Source of the DNA: Nipponacmea schrenckii
Lineage: Eukaryota > Mollusca > Gastropoda > Lottiidae
NCBI GenBank assembly: GCA_030562195.1
Contig: CM060199.1
Coordinates: 9,444,338 to 9,508,337 of the forward strand
Direction of reading: 5' to 3'
DNA: 64,000 nt
Under the pieces are notes generated by a model that was given only the letters and a program-made list of their open reading frames with translations, had not been told where the DNA came from and searched no databases. Of the stretch, positions 25,501-36,055 are shown one piece after another. How positions within the stretch are numbered: the first letter of the stretch is position 1; the number at the start of each line of letters is the position of its first letter. The position numbers were made by a program, and so were the translations under genes.

Positions 25501-27125
25501 GATTTTCTTAGAGCTTGAGTATTTCTGAGGACTGTTTAAATGTAACGTAAACGACCCCTAAAGATCAAGCCTGGGCCCCTTTAATGCTGCATTCCTGTAA
25601 TGCAACGCACTGCGTCAGTGCCGTTAGTCGTACGGCTCTAGTTGTGGGACTTTGCTACGGCAAAGTCCCAGTTTGTTTGTTTCGGAACATTTTTGCAAAA
25701 CCAGAAGTGCTGCATTGCAACATGCCTAATAAGTCGGTCAGTGGCTCTAGAACTCACATTTTTGGATCGATTTTCGTCCGGTTTGCATTTTTGGAAACTT
25801 GAAATAATTTCCAACAAGATAGCAGTTGAAAAATTTCGAAATTCGAAAATTCGTAGCACGCATTTTTTTGCCGTACTTTGCACATTTTTGCAACTTTGCT
25901 ATTTTAAGTCCAATTGATCTGAAAATTCGGTTAAATCTTTTACCCATGATTTGCAATTCAATATTCAAGGGTCATCGGCAAAAATTTCAGACCGTGATTT
26001 CTCGTTTAATATAAGTAGTAATATTTTGAAACTTTACCTGATGATAGGCGATATGATTAGAATTTTTGATAAATTTTGAAAAAAAAAAATCGACTTTCGG
26101 TTTAGCCTCAAATGACGTAATAACATAACTTCCGGTGTATTACAGCTAGGTGAAAAGTGAAAACTGTTTTATATATAACTTGTCAATAGTAATCGATTTG
26201 ACCTAAATAATTAGGTCAAGCTGCCATATCGGCCGCCATTTTGAATTTTCGTTACAATTCTTAAAGCCGAAATTAAGACACTATTGATAGACCGATTTCG
26301 ATGAAATTTAGCACATAGATACATTTGGTCATTATCTACCTTTTCTTGGAGACAGATTTTTAAATTTCGTATTTTTTTTCGAATTATTCAAATTTCGATT
26401 TTTTCAAAATTAGGTCACTTTAACGGCTACAGAAGGTGTGACCGACTTAATTTATGACCTTGAAAATTAGGTCAAATAATATTCAATACATTGTCTACGA
26501 GTAGGTATTTTTTAATTTGGCTTACTTAAAAAATTCATAGAGATAAGTGTACTTAAATACAGCAAAAATTGATAATTCTCATATTTTCGCCATCTTTAAC
26601 TGTTACGGAAGGTGTGACCTAATTATTTTATGACTTTGAAAACTAGGTCAAATGATATTCAATAGATTGTCTAGATGTAGGTCATTGCAAATTTAGCCTA
26701 CATAATATTTTAAGGCTATCGAAATACTTCATAATTGTAAGCAATTCTAGTTTTCATTGTTTACGTCTGATGACCAAGGGTGTCTTGTTTTAGTTAGTGC
26801 ATACATATTGAGTTTTAACAGAAATCTTTGGCATATAAAAATGGTATAATGCAAGGGTCAACCCTGCATTCTAACAAGGTAATATAATATTTCAAATATC
26901 TGGTAGCCTTTTATTGTTTTACTGCTCAAGTCCTGTCACATCAATAAGTAACTGAGGGGAAAAAAACTTTCAGTGATGAAATAGTTAAATCAAACCAGAC
27001 AATTGCGATCAAGACTATATGCTGAACTTGACATATATTTTTTATTTTCACTTATTTTACCATTTCAGCCGCATCCTAATGTGAAGCCGATGGCATATGC
27101 TAGTTCATTATTTGGATTATTTTAA
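13557..27125 (+). CDS. PPP5C: Serine/threonine protein phosphatase 5 (14 exons)
   Basis: Exons: 13557-13695, 14783-14952, 15421-15492, 17626-17770, 18201-18322, 18685-18750, 20008-20106, 20592-20697, 21106-21166, 21606-21687, 21933-22020, 22468-22687, 23037-23118 and 27069-27125. Together they give 502 codons, close to the 499 of vertebrate PP5, and every junction keeps frame. An N-terminal TPR domain (residues about 30-145, the HSP90-binding part in this family) is followed by a PPP catalytic domain. The metal-site motifs GDIHG (246-250), NGDFVDRG (274-281), GNHE (307-310), HGG (357-359) and RSHE (430-433) are all present, as is SAPNYCD (452-458). The protein should be an active cytosolic/nuclear Ser/Thr phosphatase regulated by chaperone docking. 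The first ATG with strong context is used; the upstream in-frame TTG at 13527 is not needed. Introns 7 and 9 carry U12-type signals. AATAAA at 27325-27330 is a plausible poly(A) signal. Confidence 0.95.
15583..17474 (+). repeat. Ten-unit 155-163 bp tandem array in PPP5C intron 3
   Basis: The word AAACACTCT recurs at roughly 15654, 15801, 15963, 16125, 16288, 16447, 16611, 16773, 16936 and 17094. Each unit runs TTGCCCTTGTTCTTGAAAA, GCGTTCAATTTTAGCTTG, AAACACTCTA, AATTCTT, TGATGAAACTTGG, AAGGATGAACCCTATTGAAA. The block opens with GTCACCC and GTCCGTCC repeats. Identical 13-bp repeats ACTATTTTAATAC flank it (15570-15582 and 17475-17487), which suggests insertion as one element. Open minus-strand frames across it are by-products of the period. 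A partial copy lies at 9596-10160. Confidence 0.85.
18850..19845 (+). mobile_element. hAT-like non-autonomous transposon in PPP5C intron 6
   Basis: Direct repeats GTATATAC at 18850-18857 and 19838-19845 (8 bp) bracket a 980-bp body, 18858-19837. Its ends are inverted: TAGTTCTCACACGAATA on the left and TATTCGTGTGAGCACTA on the right. An 8-bp duplication with TAGNNCTCAC-type ends fits the hAT superfamily. The interior has only one short open frame (83 codons) without transposase motifs. Confidence 0.85.
20107..20591 (+). other. U12-type GT-AG intron (PPP5C intron 7)
   Basis: The 5' end reads GTATCCTTTT, which matches the minor-spliceosome donor consensus. TCCTTAAC at 20575-20582 matches the U12 branch-point consensus, with the likely branch adenosine about 10 bases before the terminal AG (20590-20591). 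There is no long polypyrimidine tract, as expected for this class. Frame across the junction is exact, joining residues ...NPY and LFNGD.... Confidence 0.9.
21167..21605 (+). other. U12-type AT-AC intron (PPP5C intron 9)
   Basis: No GT donor or AG acceptor fits here. The sequence offers ATATCCTTTA at 21167, the branch point TCCTTAAC at 21589-21596 and a terminal AC at 21604-21605. Joining across them gives ...[13 protein letters not shown]..., which matches the conserved PP5 sequence at this place without loss or gain of residues. Confidence 0.92.
22030..22290 (-). mobile_element. Diverged SINE in PPP5C intron 11
   Basis: On the minus strand the stretch starts near 22280 with GGCGGCTCAGTGACA (A-box-like), followed by CTGAAGGTCCAGGGTTCAAG (B-box-like). 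It is the same head as at 4697 and 12975-13254 but more diverged; no target duplications were found. Confidence 0.55.
25099..25580 (-). mobile_element. TTAA-flanked miniature inverted-repeat element, copy B
   Basis: The ends AGGGGCCCAGGCTTGAT and ATCAAGCCTGGGCCCCT are inverted repeats of 17 bp, flanked by TTAA (25095-25098 and 25581-25584). The body matches the element at 3829-4290 in opposite orientation. It lies inside PPP5C intron 12. Confidence 0.75.
25588..25670 (+). other. Cluster of four adjacent hairpins
   Basis: Four stem-loops follow one another: TGCATT/AATGCA (25588-25604), GCACTG/CAGTGC (607-621), GCCGT/ACGGC (620-636) and TGGGACTTTGC/GCAAAGTCCCA (645-670). The last has an 11-bp stem closed by C(TACG)G, the stable UNCG type of tetraloop if transcribed. 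The cluster starts four bases after the TTAA that ends the preceding miniature element. Function unknown. Confidence 0.6.
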
Positions 27126-28141
27126 TGATAGTTTGTGTATAGTCATGTGTGTTTGTGTGTGACAACTACTGGTATATAGTAATGGTGTTTCAATTAGGAG
27201 GAATATTTTCTGGACTGTTTTCAAGCCAACAGGAAATGTATATACTATATATGTATGTCATATTGAACTTGAGTATTCATACCTTGGTATTTCTGAACTT
27301 ACTGTATTTGGATATGGCGTTTAAAATAAATATGTACATAAGAATAGTAAAGCAAAGATCTGTGTTGATTGGCTTGTGTGAAAATTATGTGATATCATGA
27401 ATATTTACATCCTCAGTCCTTTACATGAGGTTAATTTCTCAAGTGAAACATGGTAGAAATATGTTATGTCGATGGTACCATTAAGTTGTTTGATACTAAA
27501 AAGAAAGAAATATCCCCTGTCACTAGTGACTATAACAATTGGTACCTCACATAAGCATAATTGAAACATCCTATAGAACTGTTATTGTTAAAATGTTTAT
27601 TGGTTATTTTTGAAATTTGTATATGAAAATGAAATTAGTGCTATTTTTAATGCTTTTGTACATTGAATGAGTTCTGAGTATGACAATGTTTCGCACTCTG
27701 TTTCTGCAGCAGAATAATAACATTACAGAGCCACCCCACCCCCCTCAATGCCAATGCATGCTAGATGATGGGTCATTCCAATAAAAAGAAAGAAATGTAA
27801 CATTATTCTGAGTGATATTATATTAATCATCACATCTCATTTGTCATAGTCTAACATAAATAAAACATAATATTTTCACAACTTTTATTTTCTATATTCT
27901 CTTGTTGAAAATACCCTGAACAGATATTAAAAGCTGAATTAACAGTTATAGTGTTTAAAGTGAGACAGGTCCTGGTTACTTATCCTGGAACACCAGACAT
28001 CACTTGGAGATTTGAACTGAGTCTTTTGTATATTTCCTATATTTTTTTTGCAGCACAATATACCTCATCACACCAGTACAAATTTTACCAAGATAAAGTG
28101 GATTTTAAGAGCACAGAGAAGTTAAGAACATAAACATGACT
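27126..28141. other. PPP5C 3' flank and convergent intergenic region
   Basis: Follows the PPP5C stop codon and separates it from the converging NTPCR gene. It contains the likely PPP5C 3' UTR and a poly(A)-signal-like AATAAA at 27325. No further gene is recognised; the short frames at 27149-27400 and 27951-28133 are not protein-like. Confidence 0.5.
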
Positions 28142-28242
28142 AGTCCACTTTATTTTTAGGTAGAATAAATAGTAATAGAACTATTCAGGCTATACTTAAA
28201 TTGTGTTAATTACTACTTTTCTACCTGATAATAAAGTGGACT
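28142..28242 (+). mobile_element. 101-bp inverted-repeat (hairpin) element
   Basis: AGTCCACTTTATT at the left is matched by AATAAAGTGGACT at the right. With one mismatch the stem extends to 24 bp (28142-28165 and 28219-28242). It has the size and form of a very small MITE. It lies downstream of the NTPCR stop and contributes a minus-strand AATAAA within its left arm. Confidence 0.7.
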
Positions 28243-28535
28243 CATAAAGTTAATGTTTTGAATCTGATCCAGATGTGCACACACACATGACCCATCGTGA
28301 TCAGGTTTTGTCTATCAAGCAGTAACTGAATGATGTGCACAAGTATTTTTCTGGACTATGATTTCAATCTATTATCATAACAATACAATAAATAACAATC
28401 ATGGAAATAACAAAAATAAAATCACCTGGATTTTCTCTAAACATCACATGCATGGCAGTTATTTACATTGCATAATAACATTGATTCTCCAGCTATTTCA
28501 TAGCTCCCTGGGTTAAAAGCATGAAAGATGTCATT

Positions 28536-30334
28536 TCATTTTACAGAAGCCTGCACTGCTTGGAGTATGTCTCCTAATATAGAATCTCTATTACTTTGAG
28601 AAATCTGAAATACAAGATAACAATTTATGCTGAGCTGAGGTACTCTTGCCTCACTATAGGCCTATGGACACAAAATCAGTACTAATGATAAATATTCATG
28701 CCATATGAATATATACAAAGCACCGCTTGTCAATGACATGTTCACAAACTAGTTCAGGAATCTATCAAAGTATATTTTAACATTAGGTTGAGATTGTTTT
28801 TAAAGAAAGCTCATTCTGAGGGTGTAAATTCAAATAGCTGTAAAACCAAATAAATCTTGAACAAAGATCAACTTACTGTAAAGACCTGTGAATCTTGTCT
28901 GTGCCTGATCTCCTCTACAAATGGTATAGGTTTACCTTTACAGATGGGTATTGTGGCTAAGACTGTGGTTGTGTCATTGTCCAATATACTTTTTACACTT
29001 TGTATAAATGTTTGACTGAACAGCTCCATTTTACCTATTTCATCTATCACTATCACGCATTTCTCATCTTCCTGAAATATGGCACAGCCCTAATTTATCA
29101 TATACTTTCATTTTGCTCCCACTCTTGGCAAATCTTCCCTCCTTTGTGCAATATGAAAACACATTATCCTCACTTTGAATACTTTTCTCCACATTTGTTA
29201 AAATATTCACGGGATTGTGCGTTTTATGACATAACATTGACTCAAAGATATTAATAGCAGGTTTTGCAATTAGTAATGTCATGAGAGTACTCAGCTGCAG
29301 AAATGGCTAGTAATGATGGCACTATTGTAAAAAGCTGTTGCTAATAAAATTGAGAAGTGTTCAGTCTTGCAGGAATAGAAGTACATGTACAAAACAATAA
29401 GTGATTAATTGCATGGATATGTGAAAATGCACTAACCAGATGCATAGTTGGTAAAGCTATTTGTTCAAAAGATTGTAGTTGTACACTATATTGCCCTACT
29501 TTATAGTCTCTCTTTTTACTTGAGGGTAATCCATCTCCCCCTTCACTGAAATACACAAACAGATAAAGAGAATGGAGTTTTACATACCATGTGTACCTTA
29601 TTGGATAATAAAGACAGAAAATGTCACACAGTAGCCTATGCAATGAGGGAAATTTACCCATACAAACAGTGTCACAAGAAAATAAAAATTCCTAAAAATA
29701 ATAAAATTAACCAAAAGAGTGCACTTAAAAGGGCAAAAACACACCTAACTCTAGCCAGAGAACCTCTTTTACCATCTAAAGTTACCACATCAAAACCAGC
29801 TCTTCTACCACCTGACCTGATCTCCTCTGTATAAAACCCTTGTACTGATATTCCTTTTGACTTCAAGGCATCACAGGCTTTCTTTATTAATGTAGACTTG
29901 CCAATGCCTTGAAAAAATTTCAGGTTTGATAAACACTTTGGCTTAATACTAGAATATGATTGAAATGGTATATTTTTCTTTAACCCTCTTCCCAGCCTAT
30001 CATTAATCTGCTAAGGCTGAGCCTATCTGAGGTTGGCAGTTATTAGGACTAGGCTAACTTCTTCCACAAGAAACTGACATGTGGTGGACCAAACCTTTGT
30101 TTGACCCGCAATAGCCTACCAATTTCTAAATTATTAAATCTATTTATCACACCTGACTCCTGGGGCTGATGTCATATCATAGTCCTACTCCTACCCTACT
30201 CAGCTCAACCAGATTTGAAATGAAACGAATGGAGTCCTACGTCTCTTCTGCACGGCTAATTTGCAATGAAAACGGTCAACAAGATTTGATTATATACCTG
30301 GTGGACCAGTCAGAATAATATGACGAACTGTCAT
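28536..30334 (-). CDS. NTPCR: Cancer-related nucleoside-triphosphatase, THEP1 family (5 exons)
   Basis: Minus-strand exons: 30334-30298, 29907-29745, 29545-29437, 29071-28877 and 28604-28536. They sum to 573 bp, 190 codons, the same length as human NTPCR. The P-loop GPPGIGKST (residues 11-19) spans the first splice junction, with G13 split. The next exon reads GFYTEEIRSGGRRAGFDVVT, the family's signature stretch. VIVIDEIGKMELFS in exon 4 is the Walker B region, and GKPIPFVEEIR lies further on. Members hydrolyse NTPs slowly in vitro; the physiological role is poorly known. All acceptors and donors are GT-AG. The gene is head-to-head with LRRC57. Confidence 0.94.
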
Positions 30335-30557
30335 GCTTGAACTTTGATGTAGTTATGTCTGATCAAGAGTCAAGATTTCTTTTCATCTACAACTCACTTA
30401 GTCAGCCTGTCACGCGTGTGACATCAAAACAAATGAACAGCGCATGCGTGAACCATAAAACGGAAGTAAATGGGACTGAACTCTTTTTGTAAATAATTAG
30501 TTGTCAAATTTATTAAAATGCGTCAATTAATGTAAATCACTGAATAATTCCGTAATT
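30335..30557. promoter_or_regulatory. Bidirectional promoter, NTPCR/LRRC57
   Basis: Only 223 bp separate the two divergent start codons. The interval has CAGCGCATGCGTG, an NRF1-like site (about 30438-30450), and ACGGAAGT, an ETS-like site (about 30461-30468). There is no TATA box in a useful position. This is the usual make-up of a shared housekeeping promoter. Activity itself is inferred. Confidence 0.65.
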
Positions 30558-33500
30558 ATGGGCAACTCAGCGATCAAGCAACACATTCAGACTGCTGAGA
30601 AGACAGGAACATGTCAGCTTTGTAAACTTGGTTTGAAAGAGGTACGTATAGATAATAGAGTGACGTTTCATTCGTTTGTTGAAAATTGAACCAGTACATA
30701 ATATTACAGTGAGGAGACAAAAATATGTAATGTGTCACAATTTTAATACAATTGAATACAATTTACATTCCCGAACTAGATGTCAATTATTTTCATTCAT
30801 AAAATTGGAATGTATTTAGCTTTGATTTACTCAATACTTTTCTTTTATTTCTTCCACTTCCAGTTCCAGTTGAATACTTTGTAGCTACATTTACTCTTAA
30901 TCTTATTGAATCTGTACTGTACTGTTTGCACGTTTTCGTTATCATATTACTTTTGAAGTATTGAGTAGTCTTGAATAATTTGGAAGCACCACAGTCATTG
31001 TTAAACTTAAAGACTTTCATGAATTAGATCAAATGATAGTTTCACTATTTATCTAGTACTTACTGTTCATAGAGTTTAAATTACTAACTAATAACAATTT
31101 TTTTTTTACACTTTCACAGTTTCCTGAAGAGCTTGAAGGCTTACAGAAAAATCTCCGTACATTAGATTTATCAGAAAATAAATTTAATCTTCTTCCTCCT
31201 AGTATTGGTAGTTATACCAACCTTAAAACACTTAGTCTTACACACAATAAATTAGGTAAGTTTCAGTCAGGATTCCTTTTATTAATGTAGGATTGTTTGT
31301 GATTATTCATGTTATTGCCTGGAGCTCAATATTATGCTGCCATCATGTGTTTTAGATAAGGAATCCTCATCAGGACAGTTTTACTGGGATCAGATATATC
31401 ATTGAAAGAGATAATTCTAGGTTAATTCCAAATGGATAAGAAGAAACATTATTTTACTAGGAATATCAAAGATATTACTGAAGAAAGCTATTTATTATGT
31501 TTTTCAGAAACTTTTCCAAGTGAATTTGGAAATTTGAAAAAACTAGAAACTTTATCAGCCGATAACAACTGCATTAGAAGCTTACCAGCTTCTTTCTGTA
31601 ATCTTAAACATCTGAGAACATTGAATCTGTCAGGCAATCGGTTTAAACAGCTTCCTATGCAGATTTGTAATTTAAATCAGCTGGATGTAGTTGATCTGTC
31701 TAGAAATGCTATCACAACTATACCAGAGGATATTAATACCTTTCAGGGTATTGAATTAAACCTTAATCAAAATCAGGTAAGGAAACCAATTCATCTCTCT
31801 TCAACACAACTATTGCTTATTTCTACTGTATGTTACTGTAGAGAGTAAATACTTATTTGTACAGGTTACATGCTGGAAACTTTGTGATTATAGACATCCC
31901 TTCTTTTATGAATAAAGTGGTTTGTTTAAAATTCACCACCTCACACAAATTCATTTTGATAAAGTGAACCACGGCCCATCCTTTTAATGAAATGTGTTGT
32001 TTATAGAAAGATGAAAAGCTATTGTAACTTGCATTTTTTGATAATTAAAACTAAGATGTAGATGCAGTCCTGGTAAAAGTTTCCTTCTTGTACACTGCAT
32101 GAGTCATTTTTACTCCTATATTGTATATCAAACTCAACCCACTGATTGGGAGCCATAAATCAATGAGAATATTGTACAGTACAAAAACCTTTTACTCATA
32201 CCTTTAGAATTTTCATTTTAATTTATTTTCAATTTATACTTCATGTTAGGTGTCTACATTACCAGAAGGAATTGCTCAATGCCCTAGATTAAAAGTTATA
32301 AGACTAGAAGAAAACTGTTTAGAATTAAGAGCATTTACACCCAAAATACTCAAAGAGTCACAAATTGCTTTGTTTGCTATTGAAGGAAATGTATTTGATA
32401 TGAAAGCATTCCATAATCTAGAAGGTTATGATGAGGTCAGTTATATTTCTTATATAGGAAAACCATTAAAATAGGGCCTTATTGAAAGCTTAACCTCGCT
32501 AAAAGTTTGAATCAGAACTGGTCTAGATCAATAAGGCTCAAATTGTTTGGTTTAAACAATAGATATTGAAATATGACGAAATGATTATTGAAAGCATTCG
32601 GTGATCTAAAGTCAACCAATGGAGGTTTTGTTTTTCTGCCACTTTGGTTTAGAAGATAAGGGTTGAAAGCTAGATCATCTCTTTATGGAAGACAATCCCT
32701 GCCATAATCAATCATTCTTAATGCTTAATTCGGTGATAAACATTAGTACAGTAAAATCAACATTTGTACGCTTAATTTGACATTCGTTCACTAAATTCAT
32801 AATTTGTTGTTAAAAATTTATCATTCGAATAAAGAATATTACTGAACAAATTAACGATTTAGCCGAACTAATATTGCCCACTTCATAACGCCGAATGAAG
32901 TTTACCGAACAAATGTTGAAAAACATTTCTCGCATTTCATGAGAACATTATCATTATGACGACAAGTGGCGCTGCTCAATTTGAGTTAGGGCTTTGTTCC
33001 TATTTATTTGGTCAATTTTTATGGCCGGCCAGTGGCTGTGTACAAAGTAAAGAATCTTATTATGAATTCCAATTTGATAAAAAGCGACGATTTTAATCAA
33101 ACTCTTGGTACTCTTTATTCATTGGAATGTGAGATTTTGAGATAAATATGGTGCCTATACCATGAAATGTTTTCAAAATGGCAAATTTTTGTACAGTCCA
33201 CAGTGATGGTGGTGGGACAGATAATTTGATGGAATTTGCAAAATCCAAACCACATGGTTTCTTCAGACGTGTGAATATATCTAAAATTCCAATATAATAG
33301 TATTTTCATGCCAAGTTTAGTTACTGGCCAGATAAAAACAGTCCACGCTGATGGTGGTGGGGCATAAAGGTCAGAAGCTATAATTTGGTTGGGATTCTGC
33401 CAATTCCAAATTTATTCCCCATCACCATCAGCGTGGACTTTTCAAACAAAGGTCATTTTTCAAAAAATTTGCCATGAAGAGTCTTTATCACTGACTGGCC

Positions 33501-35036
33501 AGTCGCTAAATTTGGCATGAAAATACCATTTCATTGGAATTTTTTGGAGTTTCATAGGTCTGAAGGCACCACATGTGGTAGGGATTCTACCAATTCCATC
33601 ATCAAAACTTATGCCCCACCACCATCAGCGTGGACTGATAAAAAAATTGGCCATATTTTATCAATTGGCCATGAAGAGTTTTCATCACTGACTGGCCAGT
33701 CACTACGTTTGGCATGAAAATACCATTACATTGGAATTATTTGATTTATTCCCAGGTCTGAAGGCACCGTGTGGTTAGGATTCTGCCAATTCCATCAAAA
33801 TTTATGCCCGACCACCATCACCGTAGCCTGTTAAAAAATTGTCCATTTTTCAAAAATTGGCCATGAAGAGTCTTCATCACTGACTGACCAGTCATTAGGT
33901 TTGGCATTTAAATACCATTTCTTTGGAATTTTGGGGATATTCACAGGTCTGAAGACGCCATGTGGTTGGGATTCTGCCAATTCCATCAAAACATAGCCCA
34001 CCACCATCAGAGTGGACTATTCAAAAATTGGCTATTTATCTAAGATTGGCCATGACGAGTCTTCGTCTCGAACTGGCCAGTTACTAAGCTTGTCATGAAA
34101 ATACTTTTATATTGGAATTTTCGATATCTTCAAAGGTGTGAAAAAAACATGTAGTTGGGATTTTGCCAATTCCATCAAAATATCTGTCTCACAACCATCA
34201 CTGTGGACTGTACAAAAAATTGGCCATTTTTCAAAACATTTCCTGGTATAGGCACCATATTTATCTCAAAATCTCACATTCCAATAAATAAAGAGAACCA
34301 AGAGTTTGATTAAAAACTTCGCTTTTTATCATAAAATTGGAATTCATAATAAGATTCTTTACTTTGTACACAGCCACTGGCCGTCAATAAAAATTGGCGA
34401 AACAAATAGGAACGAAGCCCTAACTAAAATTGAGCAGCGCCACTTGTCGTCATAATGATATCATTCTCATGAAATGCGAGAACTGTTTTTCAACATTTGT
34501 TCGGTAAACTTCATTCGGCGTTATGAAGTGGGCAATATTAGTTCGGCTAAATCGTTAATTTGTTCAGTAATATTCTTTATTCGAATGATAAATTTTTAAC
34601 AACAAATTATGAATTTAGCGAACAAATGTCAAATTAAGCGTACAAATGTTGATTTTACTGTACTAATGTTTAACACCGAATTAAGCATTAAGAATGATTA
34701 ATTATGGCAGGGGTTGTCTTCCATATCTCTTTCTATAGCACTGATGGTAACAACAGTATTTTCTTACTTTGAGGATTCCATACAATGCTCAATCGCTCAG
34801 CAGAGCTTTAATTTGGTTTATCAGCTTTTGACAATGATTTATCTTCAGAGCAATGCAGAAATCACATCAAAAATGTCATGGATAAACAGATATGAAAGCC
34901 CTATTTAAATTTGAAACAGAATTAAATATTATTATTCTGAAATCAGCCTTTACAAATAATTGTATTAAAATATATTTGTATTTGTCTTTTACAGTATATG
35001 GAGAGATATACAGCTACTAAGAAAAAATTTAACTGA
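30558..35036 (+). CDS. LRRC57: Leucine-rich repeat-containing protein 57 (5 exons)
   Basis: Exons: 30558-30641, 31120-31255, 31508-31776, 32250-32435 and 34995-35036, giving 238 codons (human: 239). The protein starts MGNS, a good N-myristoylation signal as in vertebrate LRRC57, so membrane attachment is likely. About seven leucine-rich repeats of the LxxLxLSxNxLxxLP type run from residue 28 to about 190. They are followed by the conserved C-terminal part [16 protein letters not shown] and [19 protein letters not shown]. The biochemical role is unknown; the repeats suggest a protein-binding scaffold. All junctions are GT-AG and frame-exact. Intron 4 (32436-34994) has been enlarged by a fold-back element. 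Confidence 0.95.
32677..34732 (+). mobile_element. Fold-back transposon in LRRC57 intron 4
   Basis: Perfect 8-bp direct repeats ATCTCTTT (32677-32684, 34725-34732) flank a 2040-bp body, 32685-34724. Its arms are long inverted copies. The left begins ATGGAAGACAATCCCTGCC and the right ends with the complement; matching continues for about 500-600 bp on each side. Between the arms lie about four to five copies, partly inverted, of a unit of about 200 bp. The unit is marked by CACCATCAGCGTGGACT, AATTGGCCATGAAGAGT and CACTGACTGGCCAGTC. There is no transposase frame. The structure resembles fold-back elements with repeat-built arms. Confidence 0.88.
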
Positions 35037-36055
35037 AAAATACAAAATTAAGCTTGATTTTCATCTATTTAATTGTTTTTATCATGATATAAACAGTTGC
35101 CTGCCAATATTATCATTGTTATGGAAAACAACTTCTGGTTTTGTTGAAGATATATTTTTACTATTAAAAAATGGTTTTGAGAGGGTTATTCCCCTTTGCA
35201 ACATCAAAGGATTTCAACTAGTCATATAATACTTTTGTATAAGTCATAGATTGACTAGGGTTTATTACTGTTTATTATTATCATCATTGAAAAACAAGCA
35301 GGTCTGAAAATCCCTTATTGCACACAGCAGGCTGGCATCCATCTTTCAGTGGTGCTATATATTGATGGAGCTTAATGGGATACTGTGTCTTATTTTAGTT
35401 CTCAAAAATGGTCAATGAGTATATATTTATCAGTGACCTTACCAGCTGTCTTAAAGTAACAGAATCCCTTAAAATCTGGGTTGTGAATCCCTCAGAACAC
35501 TAAGTCATCTTTGAAAAACACTTAATCAATGTATTAAACATTTTTCAATAATCAAATGCATTTTTATGGATAATTACTAAGTTAATCCCATTAACCAATC
35601 TTGTATGCAATTCAGATGTGAATTTCTATTATTTATCAATTTTTCATCAACTGTGGAACTGTGTTTCCAGTCTTCATTAAGCCAATCAAGTGTATAAAAT
35701 AGGACAGTATATATTTATTTCCTGTCTGTTATTTTAGGATCAAATTCAGTTCACTGAATACTTTAGGGCAATATTTCAAATTGAATTTGTTCTTTTATCA
35801 GTGAAAAGTTATTGAATTTGATTGTTGTATGTTATATATCCATTCATCCAGCATTATAACTTATTGGTATGTGAACACTCTACACTTTGTAAATGAAATT
35901 GTACAAATAATCAAATATTAATTTGATATCTTATTAAAGATAAAATGTTAATTTTTATAATGGTGTTGTGATTTACCTCAGTTGAAGGGGCACTTGATTC
36001 ATACAGACTATGTTAATGCAAATTAAAAACATTACTACAGGTTGAGTGTATAATA
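35037..36055. other. LRRC57 3' flank
   Basis: AT-rich sequence after the LRRC57 stop, probably partly 3' UTR. No gene, RNA or bounded repeat is recognised. Confidence 0.5.

Larger units (their letters stand above)
23119..27068 (+). other. PPP5C intron 12, 3.95 kb and repeat-derived
   Basis: The largest intron of the gene. It holds many CTTCCGG and AGGTCA/TGACCT words, a second TTAA-flanked miniature element, a run of four adjacent hairpins at 25588-25670, and a diverged direct duplication at about 26395-26720. In that duplication GAAGGTGTGACC recurs 176 bp apart. Several short open frames on both strands (23172-26014) have no protein-like features. Most of the stretch looks like an old transposable element of unknown class. 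Confidence 0.6.
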
